From DATIYF01 sp035517775 (GTDB lineage Bacteria > Acidobacteriota > Terriglobia > Terriglobales > Acidobacteriaceae): a DNA stretch of 64,000 nucleotides. The stretch spans positions 74,452 to 138,451 of the forward strand of contig DATIYF010000105.1 of the NCBI GenBank assembly GCA_035517775.1, read 5' to 3'. Below the pieces are notes generated by a model. That model was not told where the DNA came from. It did no database searches and worked only from the letters and a program-made list of their open reading frames with translations. The translations under genes and the position numbers were made by a program. This document shows, one piece after another, positions 16,016-24,142 of this stretch. Every line of letters begins with the position of its first letter. The first letter of the stretch is position 1.

Positions 16016-17068
16016 TCAGCAGGCGCGGGCGGCGGTGCCGGAGGCCGGGGCGCGGGCTCCAGCCAGCTCGCCTTCCGCGCTGAGCTTGGGGTAAATCCCC
16101 TGAAAGGTCTCAACCGCAATCGCCTTGCTTCGCAGGTAGCCGAGAAAAGCGTCAATGGTTTCGTAATCGGCCAGGTCCTTGGTATGCCCGATGGCGACGA
16201 CCGGGCGGTACTGCGCCGGGTTCTGCTGATCCTGGCGCAGGATCCCATCGGTCATGGCGATCAGCTCGGCCAGGGTCATGCGGCAGAAATCCAGCTTGAG
16301 GGGATAATGAAAGCGCATCAGATCAAGCGCCCGGCTGAACTTGCGGCGCAGGCTCTGCCCGCCCAGGCCCAGTCCCTGATTGAGGCCCATGCGCTTGGAG
16401 GTGCGCATCTTCCAGAAGGGCACCATCTCGGTGTAAATGGGGACCTCGACCCAGGGGCCGGCGGGCTGCTCGCGGTTCACGTCCGCCTCAAAGCGCCAGT
16501 AGTAGCCGTTGCGCATGGCCGGACGGTAGTCGAGGCCATGGGTGTGCAGCAGGCCGCCCTTGAACACCGAGGAATCAATGCGGATTCCCTGCCCCGCCAA
16601 GACCGCGGCCGCCGCCCGGGTGGGTTGAAACAGCCAGTTGCCGGCGCGGAACGAGAGCGGCGTGAAGGAAGGCTCGCCCAGCACGGCGCGCAGGTAATGG
16701 AGCGCGCCTGCGACGATCTCGGTGATGCGCTCCGGCGCCAGCACGCACAGGTTGTACTCGCTCTCATCGAGCTGCCAGCGGCCCTGCTGGTAGCGCGCCC
16801 GGCTCCACTGCGGATGCAGGTGCAGCCCGATCTCGAACCCTTCTTCGTGCAGCTCGCGGATCTGCCGCCTGACCAACCCGACCGCCGGGTCCGCCTGGCA
16901 GGCTTCGATGCGCTCGAACTCGACCGCCTCCACGAAGGCGACGAAGCGGCAGTTCCACTTGCGGAAGATCTCTTTCAGCTTTTCCGCGGGCTCATACACC
17001 AGCTCGCCCAGGCGGCCGGCGCCGTTGCCGTAGATTTCGTAGTCGAGCGTAAAAAGAAGATCAATCAT
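16016..17068 (-). CDS. Polysaccharide deacetylase-like protein
   Basis: The start at ATG 17068 puts the family N-terminus MIDLLFTLDYEIYG first (350 residues). LDYE is the NodB-type Asp motif in a variant form, EIGLHLHPQW (about 98-107) supplies the His-x-x-x-His-like metal site, and FRAGNW (about 160-165) and AIGHTKDL (about 300-307) match the later family motifs. The fold is that of sugar N-deacetylases. Together with the ChbG-type and ATP-grasp neighbours, it could expose an amino group on the glycan for later acylation. The C-terminal tail is Ala-rich and probably disordered. Confidence 0.75.
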   Translation of the reverse strand: MIDLLFTLDYEIYGNGAGRLGELVYEPAEKLKEIFRKWNCRFVAFVEAVEFERIEACQADPAVGLVRRQIRELHEEGFEIGLHLHPQWSRARYQQGRWQLDESEYNLCVLAPERITEIVAGALHYLRAVLGEPSFTPLSFRAGNWLFQPTRAAAAVLAGQGIRIDSSVFKGGLLHTHGLDYRPAMRNGYYWRFEADVNREQPAGPWVEVPIYTEMVPFWKMRTSKRMGLNQGLGLGGQSLRRKFSRALDLMRFHYPLKLDFCRMTLAELIAMTDGILRQDQQNPAQYRPVVAIGHTKDLADYETIDAFLGYLRSKAIAVETFQGIYPKLSAEGELAGARAPASGTAARAC

Positions 17069-17144
17069 GGAATTCCCGGCCCCGGCCGGGCGAGCACGGA
17101 ATGCAGGCGAGCGGCCCGCGCCGGGCGGGAGCTTCGCCCCGATT

Positions 17145-18134
17145 TCATGCGCCAGGACTGGCCAGCCTGCGACCCTCGACATCCACGATGTCGCCGCCCC
17201 GAAGCAGGCGTACGCCCAGGGAATAGGCTGAGGCTCGCAGAGGGTGCAGCGAGTACTTCCACATGTAGCCCTCGACCAGCCGGCCTCCGAAGCGCTGCTT
17301 GAACATCAGCAGGCCTTCGGCCTTGGATCCTCTTTCCGGATTGATCCGCACGCCCACGAAATCATAGCGCAACACGCCCCGGTTGCGGAAGAAGCGAATG
17401 GCTTCCCACTGCAGAAAATTCATGGCGCCGGTGATGATCTCTTCCGCCGTGCCGCCGTAGACGTAATACGCGCAATAATTGCTGAAGGGCAGGACCGCGC
17501 AGCCCTGCACCTTGCCCCCCGCCTCGGCCACCAGGATAGCCACGTTTTCCCCCAGCGCCTCCACCATGCGGCGGAAGGGCTGCAGGCCCATGAAGGGCAG
17601 GCGCGAGCGCCCGAAAGTCTCGCGGATCAGGCGATAGGCGGTCTCCAGGTGCTGGCCGCCGCTCGCCAGGCGCACGCCCTGCTTGGCGGCGCTGCGGATC
17701 TTGTTGCGGTGCTTGGGATGGACCTGCTTCCAAAGCTCCTCTTCGCTCGCGGCCAGGTCGAGCACGATGGTCCCATAGGGCGCGGCCTCGGCGCCATCGG
17801 GATAGGTGCGAAAAATAGTGTTGGTGGTGGCGGGAATGATCACATCCGCCCCCGCCGCGCGGAAATGCTCGACCGCGCTGTTCAGGAAAGACTTCTCCTC
17901 GGCCACATCGAAGTCCGGGTGCAGGGCGATGGTCTCTACCCGGAAGCGCACCAGGCGCAGGGTGGCCTTGCGAACCACGGTGTAGGGCAGCACACAGCGC
18001 AGGCTGCCGGCCGGGTTCACACCGCCCAGCCAGCCGAATTCATCGCTCACCGAGGCGAGGAAACGCGGCGAGGCGTAGATGGAAAGGGCGGAATGCCAGT
18101 CGACGGGCACCGAAATTGCTCGCAAGCCGCTCAC
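17145..18134 (-). CDS. FemAB-like acyltransferase (tandem paralogue 1)
   Basis: The GTG at 18134 aligns exactly with the ATG of the paralogue next door (VSGLRAI against MSDFQAI), giving 329 residues. The body has the FemAB-like motifs IIPATTNTIFRT (about 105-116), WKQVHPKHRNKIRSAAKQG (about 142-160, the basic helix before the active site), YYVYGGTAEE (about 245-254) and GSKAEGLLMFKQRFGG (about 285-300). FemX/FemAB enzymes transfer an amino acid from charged tRNA to a peptide or sugar amino group. It is cytoplasmic, with no signal. Its donor is not proven. Confidence 0.8.
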   Translation of the reverse strand: MSGLRAISVPVDWHSALSIYASPRFLASVSDEFGWLGGVNPAGSLRCVLPYTVVRKATLRLVRFRVETIALHPDFDVAEEKSFLNSAVEHFRAAGADVIIPATTNTIFRTYPDGAEAAPYGTIVLDLAASEEELWKQVHPKHRNKIRSAAKQGVRLASGGQHLETAYRLIRETFGRSRLPFMGLQPFRRMVEALGENVAILVAEAGGKVQGCAVLPFSNYCAYYVYGGTAEEIITGAMNFLQWEAIRFFRNRGVLRYDFVGVRINPERGSKAEGLLMFKQRFGGRLVEGYMWKYSLHPLRASAYSLGVRLLRGGDIVDVEGRRLASPGA

Positions 18135-18226
18135 GCTTTGTGGCCATACACGGGAATGATTCGTTCGCGCGAAGGATCTGGGTCGTCGCCCGTCCCGATT
18201 GCCCGAGAAGTGAAAACGAACTGGCT

Positions 18227-19330
18227 TCAGCCGTGGGCCACGCTGCGGGCGGCGGGGCGCGGGCCCGCAAGCGGCTGGGGCGCGGCCGGCGGGCGCGCGG
18301 CCAGCGGCGGGCAGACGGCCAGAGGGAACGCGGGCGCGCTCAGAGGCTCGCCCGGCCCCAGGCGGCGACGCTCCACGTCCACAAGGTCGCCTCCGCGCAG
18401 CAGGCGCACGGCCAGGGAATAGACCGCGGCCTTCAGGGGACGCAGCGGGTATTTCCACATGCAGCCCTGGACCAGGCGTCCGCCGAAGCGCTGCTTGAAC
18501 ATGTACAGGCCCTCGGCCTTGGAGCCTTTATCGGGGTGGAGGCGCACGCCCACGAAGTCATAGCGCCCGACTCCCAGATTGCGGAAGAAGCGGATGGCCT
18601 CCCATTGCAGAAAATTCATCGCGCCATTGATGACGCCCTCGCCCGCGCTGCCGCCATAGACGTAGTAAGCGGCGTAGGAGCTGTAGGGAATGACGGCGCA
18701 ACCCTGGGGCTTGCCTTGGTGCTCGGCGAGAAAGATTTTCACGTTGTCGCCCAGGGCCTCGATGGTCTGGCGGAAGGCCGAAGCCGTCATGAACGGCAGC
18801 TTCGATCGCCGGAAGGTATCGCGCACCAGCTGGTAAGCGGTCTGCAGGTGTTCCCCGCCCATGCGCACCTGGACGCCTTTTTTCTCCGCGTTGCGGATCA
18901 CGTTGCGGTGCTTGGAGTGAATCTGCTGCCACAGGGCTGGTTCGCCCTCGCTCAGATCGAGCACCATGCTGCCGTAGGGCGCGGTCACGGCCCCGTCGGG
19001 AGCGGTGCGGAAGATGGTATTGGTGGTGGCCGGAATGATGATGTCGGCGCGCGGGCGGAAGTACTCGACTACGCTGTTCAGGAACGAGCGCTCTTCGCCC
19101 AGGCTCAGCGTATCCCCGAGCCCGATGGTCTCCACGCGAAAGCGCACCATGCGCACCGTCGCCCGGCGAACGATGGTATAAGGCAGCAGGCAGCGCAGGC
19201 GGCCGGCGCCATCCACGCCCCCCAGCCAGCCGAATTCGTCGCTCACGGACTGCAGAAAGGCGGGCGAGGCGTAGATGGAAAGGCCGGGATGCCACTCCAT
19301 GGCCAGCGGAATTGCCTGGAAATCGCTCAT
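18227..19330 (-). CDS. FemAB-like acyltransferase (tandem paralogue 2)
   Basis: This 367-residue protein is closely similar to its downstream neighbour along its whole core (shared IIPATTNTIFRT, KHRN, YYVYGGS, AMNFLQWEAIRFFRN, GSKAEG, MFKQRFGGRLV), so the two arose by tandem duplication. It carries an extra C-terminal tail of about 40 residues rich in Pro and Ala, absent from paralogue 1. I placed the start at ATG 19330. The upstream in-frame extension to 19429 is not shared with the paralogue. The pair probably make two different acyl additions, or act as a heterodimer as FemA and FemB do. Confidence 0.8.
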   Translation of the reverse strand: MSDFQAIPLAMEWHPGLSIYASPAFLQSVSDEFGWLGGVDGAGRLRCLLPYTIVRRATVRMVRFRVETIGLGDTLSLGEERSFLNSVVEYFRPRADIIIPATTNTIFRTAPDGAVTAPYGSMVLDLSEGEPALWQQIHSKHRNVIRNAEKKGVQVRMGGEHLQTAYQLVRDTFRRSKLPFMTASAFRQTIEALGDNVKIFLAEHQGKPQGCAVIPYSSYAAYYVYGGSAGEGVINGAMNFLQWEAIRFFRNLGVGRYDFVGVRLHPDKGSKAEGLYMFKQRFGGRLVQGCMWKYPLRPLKAAVYSLAVRLLRGGDLVDVERRRLGPGEPLSAPAFPLAVCPPLAARPPAAPQPLAGPRPAARSVAHG

Positions 19331-19469
19331 ACTCGGGTTCTCATATCCTCGGCGGCGCCTTGCCCGCGGGAGTAAGGTTGTTTCCTGCACCCCGCCGATG
19401 CCGCACTCTTCTGTTGCATGCCCAGCCAAACCGGGCCGAAGCGCAGAAAAAGGCAGCGCCGGCCATGGC

Positions 19470-20531
19470 TTAATGGGTGGAAAGCAGAATTTCTGCCAGC
19501 GCCTCGCGCTCGCGTGCGGCGAGCTCGGGATAGACCGGCAGAGTGATGCTCAGCTGCGCCACCCGGTAGCTGTGCCGGTGCTCGGCAGCCTGGGGAGAAA
19601 GGCGCCAGTGCACGCGCAGGTAAATTCCCCGGCGGCGCGCACGCTCATAGAGCGCCTCCCGGTTCTTGATCAGCATGGGAAAGCCCAGGGGACAGACCCC
19701 CGCCGGCAGGGCCTCAAACATGGGCACGCCCAGAGGACTGTTATGCGCGACCTCCTGCCAGAACTGATAGTCGGCGCGGCGGCGGCGGACAATCTCCCAC
19801 AGGCCGGCCGCCGCCAGGCCGCGTTGGGCAAACGAGGACATGGGAAGCAGGCGCAATTCTTTTTCCGCCGCCTGCGGGCGCGGCAGCGTGGCACCGGCGA
19901 CCGAGGCCACACTCTGGCGGTTCAGGCCACGCAGGCCGAGGCGCGATTTGAGGCTGGCGGCCAGGGAAAGTGAGTCGGCGTAAAGCTTAGGATGAAAGCC
20001 CACCGGCGGGTGGGTAGGCTGCGGCCGGTTCCAGCGCAGCCCCCCGCCATCGGGCACGGGGATGATCTTGCGAAAGCTGTACACCGCGGCATCCCCGGTC
20101 TGGCCCGATCCCTCGGTCAGCAACGAGTGGGCGCAGTCCTCGACCAGCCAGGTTCCGTTCGATTCACAAATCTCCTTGATCTGCGCGCGGTGGGGTTGGA
20201 GAAAGCCAAAGTAGTTGATCAGCACCAGGGCCTTCACCGGCGCCGCCTTCAGGCGCGCCCGGACCAGCTCCGGATCGACCGCCAGGTCGGGCCCCAGGTC
20301 ATAAAAGGCTGCCTGGGCGCGGCGGGTAAAAGGCCGGACCACTTCCGGGCAGGAAAACGCCGGCAGCAGCACGGTGTCCTGAGCGCCCAGGCCGAGATTG
20401 TGGGCGAGCAGCGCGAAAGCGTCGCGCCCCATGAAGGTGGGCGTCACCCCGGGAAACTGAGGGATGGCGCTCTCCGCGGCCGCGGCGACCGCGGGCGAAG
20501 GACTGGGCTCGAGGCTGTGGATAAGGTTCAT
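19470..20531 (-). CDS. DegT/DnrJ/EryC1/StrS-type aminotransferase
   Basis: The 353-residue product (from ATG 20531, whose ATGA overlaps the stop of the GT4 gene) is a fold-type I PLP enzyme. LVEDCAHSLL (about 133-142) holds the cofactor-binding Asp, and VYSFRKIIPVPDGG (about 155-168) the Schiff-base Lys. It lacks the usual N-terminal GG start of the family and is shorter than WbpE-like members, so it is a divergent member. It would aminate a keto-sugar nucleotide. Overlap with the GT4 gene implies the two are co-translated. Confidence 0.78.
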   Translation of the reverse strand: MNLIHSLEPSPSPAVAAAAESAIPQFPGVTPTFMGRDAFALLAHNLGLGAQDTVLLPAFSCPEVVRPFTRRAQAAFYDLGPDLAVDPELVRARLKAAPVKALVLINYFGFLQPHRAQIKEICESNGTWLVEDCAHSLLTEGSGQTGDAAVYSFRKIIPVPDGGGLRWNRPQPTHPPVGFHPKLYADSLSLAASLKSRLGLRGLNRQSVASVAGATLPRPQAAEKELRLLPMSSFAQRGLAAAGLWEIVRRRRADYQFWQEVAHNSPLGVPMFEALPAGVCPLGFPMLIKNREALYERARRRGIYLRVHWRLSPQAAEHRHSYRVAQLSITLPVYPELAAREREALAEILLSTH

Positions 20532-21628
20532 TTCGCCGCCGCCTTCTCCTGCACGCTGAGCGGGGCGGGCTCGCCTTCGACGAAGCGCAGCGCCTCGACA
20601 AAGCCGGCGCAAAGGGTATCAATGTGCCCGTGGCTGCGGATTTCCTCCTGCGCGGCCGCGGCAAAACGGCGCCGCAGGGCGTCGTCATCGAGCAGCAGGT
20701 TGAGTCTGGAGGCGAGCTGGGCGATATCGCCGCGGGGCACGACGAAGCCGTTGACCCCATCCTTCAGATACATGATTTCGGGCGACTCGTCGCCGTCTTC
20801 GGTGACCAGGGGCAGGCCGCAGTAGAAGGCGTCCACGATGCTCAGCCCCACCGCTCCGGGCAGGCAAAAGACCTCGCAGGCGGCCAGCAGCTGCAGCCGC
20901 TCGTCGCCATAGATGGGCCCGAGCACATGGATGTTCTCCCCGGCCACGTGGGTGAGCACGCCTTCGGTGTCGGGGCCGACCAGAATCAGCCCCGTATCCC
21001 GGCGCTTGAGTTGCCCAAAGGCGGCGAAGAGGTGGTCCAGGCGCTTGCGCACCTGCATGCGGCCGCAGCAGATGATGTTTTTCCGTGTGTGAATACCGTA
21101 GCGTGCCAGGCAAGCGGCCCGGTCAAAGGCGGGCAGCGTCTCGCTTGAAAACGCGAGGGTGTTGTTGGCGATGAAAACCTTGGGATAGAAGCGCGGCTTT
21201 ACGTTTTTCCTGAGGTGTTCGGCGTAAAGGATGAGCGCATCGCAGACTTCATATTCGATGCTGTTGGCCAGCATGGGAAGCCCGTGGTGCTCGCGCTTGC
21301 CCAGGTCGGCGCCGTGGCCCCAGTAAATGACCTTCTTGCCCAGCAGCTTGGCGAAAAACAGGGTGGGAAAAAGATAGAGGTAACGCAGCCGCACCCACAA
21401 GATCACCACCTCGGGGCGCGAGGCCAGCATCAGCCGGGCCAGGCCGAAAAAAGAAAGCGGCAGGACGGCATGCTCGAATTCGACCGGGTGGGCGCTTCCG
21501 GGCTGCAGGCCCTCGGAGGCGACGGTCAGACTGTAGCCTTCCTTTTTCAGGTAGGCGGCGAGATGGTTGTAAACCGAAATCCGGTAATGTGGAAGTTGTT
21601 CCTGGTTGATCAGCAAAACCTTGGTCAT
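20528..21628 (-). CDS. Family 4-type glycosyltransferase
   Basis: The 366-residue product is a GT-B enzyme. It opens KVLLINQEQLPHYRISVYNH, has NIICCGRMQVRKRLDHL (about 185-201) at the start of the donor domain, and LPGAVGLSIVDAFYCGLPLV (about 280-299), in which the usual second Glu of the E-x7-E motif is replaced by Asp-like or other residues. It would add a sugar to the growing lipid-linked oligosaccharide on the cytoplasmic side. The last codons overlap the DegT gene start. Confidence 0.85.
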   Translation of the reverse strand: MTKVLLINQEQLPHYRISVYNHLAAYLKKEGYSLTVASEGLQPGSAHPVEFEHAVLPLSFFGLARLMLASRPEVVILWVRLRYLYLFPTLFFAKLLGKKVIYWGHGADLGKREHHGLPMLANSIEYEVCDALILYAEHLRKNVKPRFYPKVFIANNTLAFSSETLPAFDRAACLARYGIHTRKNIICCGRMQVRKRLDHLFAAFGQLKRRDTGLILVGPDTEGVLTHVAGENIHVLGPIYGDERLQLLAACEVFCLPGAVGLSIVDAFYCGLPLVTEDGDESPEIMYLKDGVNGFVVPRGDIAQLASRLNLLLDDDALRRRFAAAAQEEIRSHGHIDTLCAGFVEALRFVEGEPAPLSVQEKAAAK

Positions 21629-21637
21629 ATTGGGGCC

Positions 21638-22915
21638 TTATTTGCCGGAATCCACGGCACAGCTTTGTGGTTCGGGCTCTTCCCCCAGGCGGCCGGGTTC
21701 AGAACCGGCCGGCGGCGGAGCGAGCCGGTGGTGGTGAAGCTGCCCCTTTTCGCCTGGGCCCCAAGCCAGGCAATCGAGCAGCGTGGAAACAGCCAGAAGC
21801 ATCCAGGCCTGCGACCAGCGCATGTACGAGGTGCGGATAGTCCCCAGGCGCAGCACCCGGTAGTAGAAAAACCCGCGCTCATCCCACATGTGACCCATGG
21901 CCCAGGCGGCCACGCCTTCGGCCCGGGGAAGGTTTTCGGGATCGAGGTCGCGGAACGCCGCCAGCGTCAGAATGCTTTGGGCGACGCAGTGAATGTCAAT
22001 GGGATAAGTGCGGTCGTGAAAGTAGCGCACCGCCCCGCCGGGCAAAAGAAAATGCTGGCGGTAAAAGGCCAGTCCCTTTCTCAGACAGGGCTCAAACTCC
22101 GCGCTGCGGGTATAGCGGCCCAGATCGCGCAGCGCGCCCAGGTTGTAGCCGGTATGAAAGTTGTCAATCCAGCCCTGGGTCGGCGCCTCGCCGTAAGGCC
22201 AGGAGCCATCCCGGCGCTGCTGCCCCGCCGAGTAGCGGGCCACGCGCAGCGCCGGCGCCAGAAACTTCTCCTCTCCGCTGTGATGGTGCACGCGGCAGAG
22301 CAGGGCCGCCGCCAGCAGGTTGGAGTTGTGCACCCGCGTCTTCAGGCCGGGCTGGGGATAGCTGAAGCCGCAGGCCTCGCCCTCCTCCCAGTAGAGCTGC
22401 TGCAGGATGTATTCCGCCGCGCTCCGGGCCATGGCCAGGGCGCGCGCCTCGCCGCGCTGCTCGTAGGCATCGAGCAGCGAGCCGGCCACGAAGGTGGTGC
22501 AGACCAGATTGGGCGCCCCCGCCGGCACCACGATGGTGCGCGTCTGCCAGGGAAAGCTGTATCCCCAGGCGTAGTGGGACAGTCCCGGGGAGCGTAGCGC
22601 CTCGATCCGGTCCACCATCCCGCTGGCCTCTTCCTCCGGCGCCAGTCCCAGCCCGGAAAGCTTCAGCAGCGCGGAGAGAAACAGCCCCAGTGCCTTGGGA
22701 TTCTGCTTCTTGGGTATTGCAAGCAGCGACCGCAGATTCACCGGGCTGCGCTTGAGCAGCTGGGTGGCGATCAACCGCGGCCAGCGATGGTTGAAGCCGG
22801 GGAGAGCGTCGAAGCAAGGGCTGTTGACCGCGTCGTAGGGGTCGTATCCCGCCCAGTCCTGGGCGCGGCAATAGCCGAGAAGCTTCCGCGCCGCGTCCTG
22901 GAGAGTCTGGTCCAT
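21638..22915 (-). CDS. (alpha/alpha)-toroid protein of unknown function
   Basis: The product (425 residues from ATG 22915; a TTG at 22936 is an alternative) has repeated helical hairpins with aromatic and Gly-rich turns (GWIDNFHTGYNLGALRDL, RYFHDRTYPIDIHCVAQS, RTSYMRWSQAWMLLAV). This is the pattern of six-hairpin glycosidases, lyases and terpene-cyclase-like toroids. Databases often name relatives 'delta-aminolevulinic acid dehydratase', which is misleading. It has no signal peptide. A role in trimming or epimerising a glycan intermediate is possible, but I cannot assign a reaction. Confidence 0.6.
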   Translation of the reverse strand: MDQTLQDAARKLLGYCRAQDWAGYDPYDAVNSPCFDALPGFNHRWPRLIATQLLKRSPVNLRSLLAIPKKQNPKALGLFLSALLKLSGLGLAPEEEASGMVDRIEALRSPGLSHYAWGYSFPWQTRTIVVPAGAPNLVCTTFVAGSLLDAYEQRGEARALAMARSAAEYILQQLYWEEGEACGFSYPQPGLKTRVHNSNLLAAALLCRVHHHSGEEKFLAPALRVARYSAGQQRRDGSWPYGEAPTQGWIDNFHTGYNLGALRDLGRYTRSAEFEPCLRKGLAFYRQHFLLPGGAVRYFHDRTYPIDIHCVAQSILTLAAFRDLDPENLPRAEGVAAWAMGHMWDERGFFYYRVLRLGTIRTSYMRWSQAWMLLAVSTLLDCLAWGPGEKGQLHHHRLAPPPAGSEPGRLGEEPEPQSCAVDSGK

Positions 22916-22989
22916 CGGTTGTGCGAGAAACTGCAAGGCTGAGGGGAATGGAAGCCCAAAATCCCCGGAGAAAGGCGCGCCTCCGCTCT

Positions 22990-24087
22990 CTAGTGAGAGG
23001 TCTCGAGCGCCAGGACAATATTATCCACCACCGCGCGCAGGGTGGGGCAGCCTTCGAGATTAGGCTCGGCGCTGCGCTGGCGGCGCACTACCTCAAGCTT
23101 CTGGCGCACGTCGGCGACGCTTTCGAGCAGCACCAGGCGGCCGTTTTCGGAGAGATAGCGGTCGACCGAGCCGATCTTGCCGCGAAAGATGCTGTACACG
23201 GGGACGCCCAGCGCCGCCGCCTCGCGGTTCATGGTGCCGCCGCCCGAGATGACCAGGTCGGAAGCCCAGATCATGTCCAGGCCATCCACCACGTGCTCGG
23301 GAACGATCACCTGGCGGCGCTCAAACATGGCCGGAAACTGCTGCTGCAGGTCTTGGGCTTGCCTGGGGGTGCGGGGAGCGAGAATGATACGGGTATCGGA
23401 GTAGCTGCCCAGGCGTTCAAATACCGCCGCCAGCAGCGTCTCCGCTTCCGGGTTATGGTAGTGGGCTTCGCTGGCAGGCGGGCGGATGGTGACCAGCAGC
23501 TCGCCGGCGCCGATCCCCAGCCGCTCGCGGAAGGCGGGGTCGGGACGGAAGGAAGGCGCATAGACGTCTTCCTTGATTCCGGGATAGCGCAGCATGTGGT
23601 CTTTGGCGATGCCCGCCGAGGCCCCGGCGGAATCGGGCAGCACCGCCGGCATCATCACCCAGGTGGGCTTCATGCCCTTCATCCAGGCGGAGTGCTCGTA
23701 ATCGAAGATCACCATGCTGGGAATGCCTAGCAGGGTGGAGAGCAGAAATTGTGAGCGCGAGCCGTGGGAAAGGGAAAGATCAGGGCGCTGGCGCAGGGCG
23801 CCGGGAGCCATCTGCAGCATGCGAATGCCCAGGCCCAAGACCTTGGCGGCGGTGTGCTTGCCGTAATGGCGGCCGATGCGGCGGTAGTTCAGCTGGAACA
23901 GGTCGGCCAGCTCGCACACCTGGAAGCAGTCGCGCGCCGTGACCACCACCGAGTGCCCGCGCCGCTCCAGCTCTTCGATGATGGGTTTGAAAAAAGGGAC
24001 GTGGGGCGAGTTCTCCAGATCAATCCAGATCTTCTTGCTCTGGGTCTGGGCTAGCGCCGGCTGCAGCTGTGTGGCTGTGGTGCTCAT
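22990..24087 (-). CDS. DUF354 GT-B-fold protein
   Basis: The 365-residue product begins its conserved part at KKIWIDLENSPHVPFFKPII and includes LSHGSRSQFLLSTLLGIPSM, VIFDYEHS, IRPPASEAHYHN and VISGGGTMNREAAALGVPVY. These are characteristic of the DUF354 group, GT-B proteins related to UDP-GlcNAc 2-epimerase. It could be a glycosyltransferase or an epimerase. An ATG at 24141, directly after the stop of the upstream epimerase gene, would add 18 residues and favour translational coupling, but ATG 24087 also has a GGAGG-type site within reach. Confidence 0.75.
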   Translation of the reverse strand: MSTTATQLQPALAQTQSKKIWIDLENSPHVPFFKPIIEELERRGHSVVVTARDCFQVCELADLFQLNYRRIGRHYGKHTAAKVLGLGIRMLQMAPGALRQRPDLSLSHGSRSQFLLSTLLGIPSMVIFDYEHSAWMKGMKPTWVMMPAVLPDSAGASAGIAKDHMLRYPGIKEDVYAPSFRPDPAFRERLGIGAGELLVTIRPPASEAHYHNPEAETLLAAVFERLGSYSDTRIILAPRTPRQAQDLQQQFPAMFERRQVIVPEHVVDGLDMIWASDLVISGGGTMNREAAALGVPVYSIFRGKIGSVDRYLSENGRLVLLESVADVRQKLEVVRRQRSAEPNLEGCPTLRAVVDNIVLALETSH

Positions 24088-24142
24088 GGTCTTGGCTCGG
24101 CCCTCCGCGCTGGCCTCCGGCTGGCGTGTGGCTAATGGCATC

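Noticed and set aside
14903..17302. Open frame of 799 codons on plus, opposite ATP-grasp, ChbG and deacetylase genes
   Set aside because: No recognisable domain, and low-complexity Arg/Gly/His composition; three real genes lie on the other strand.
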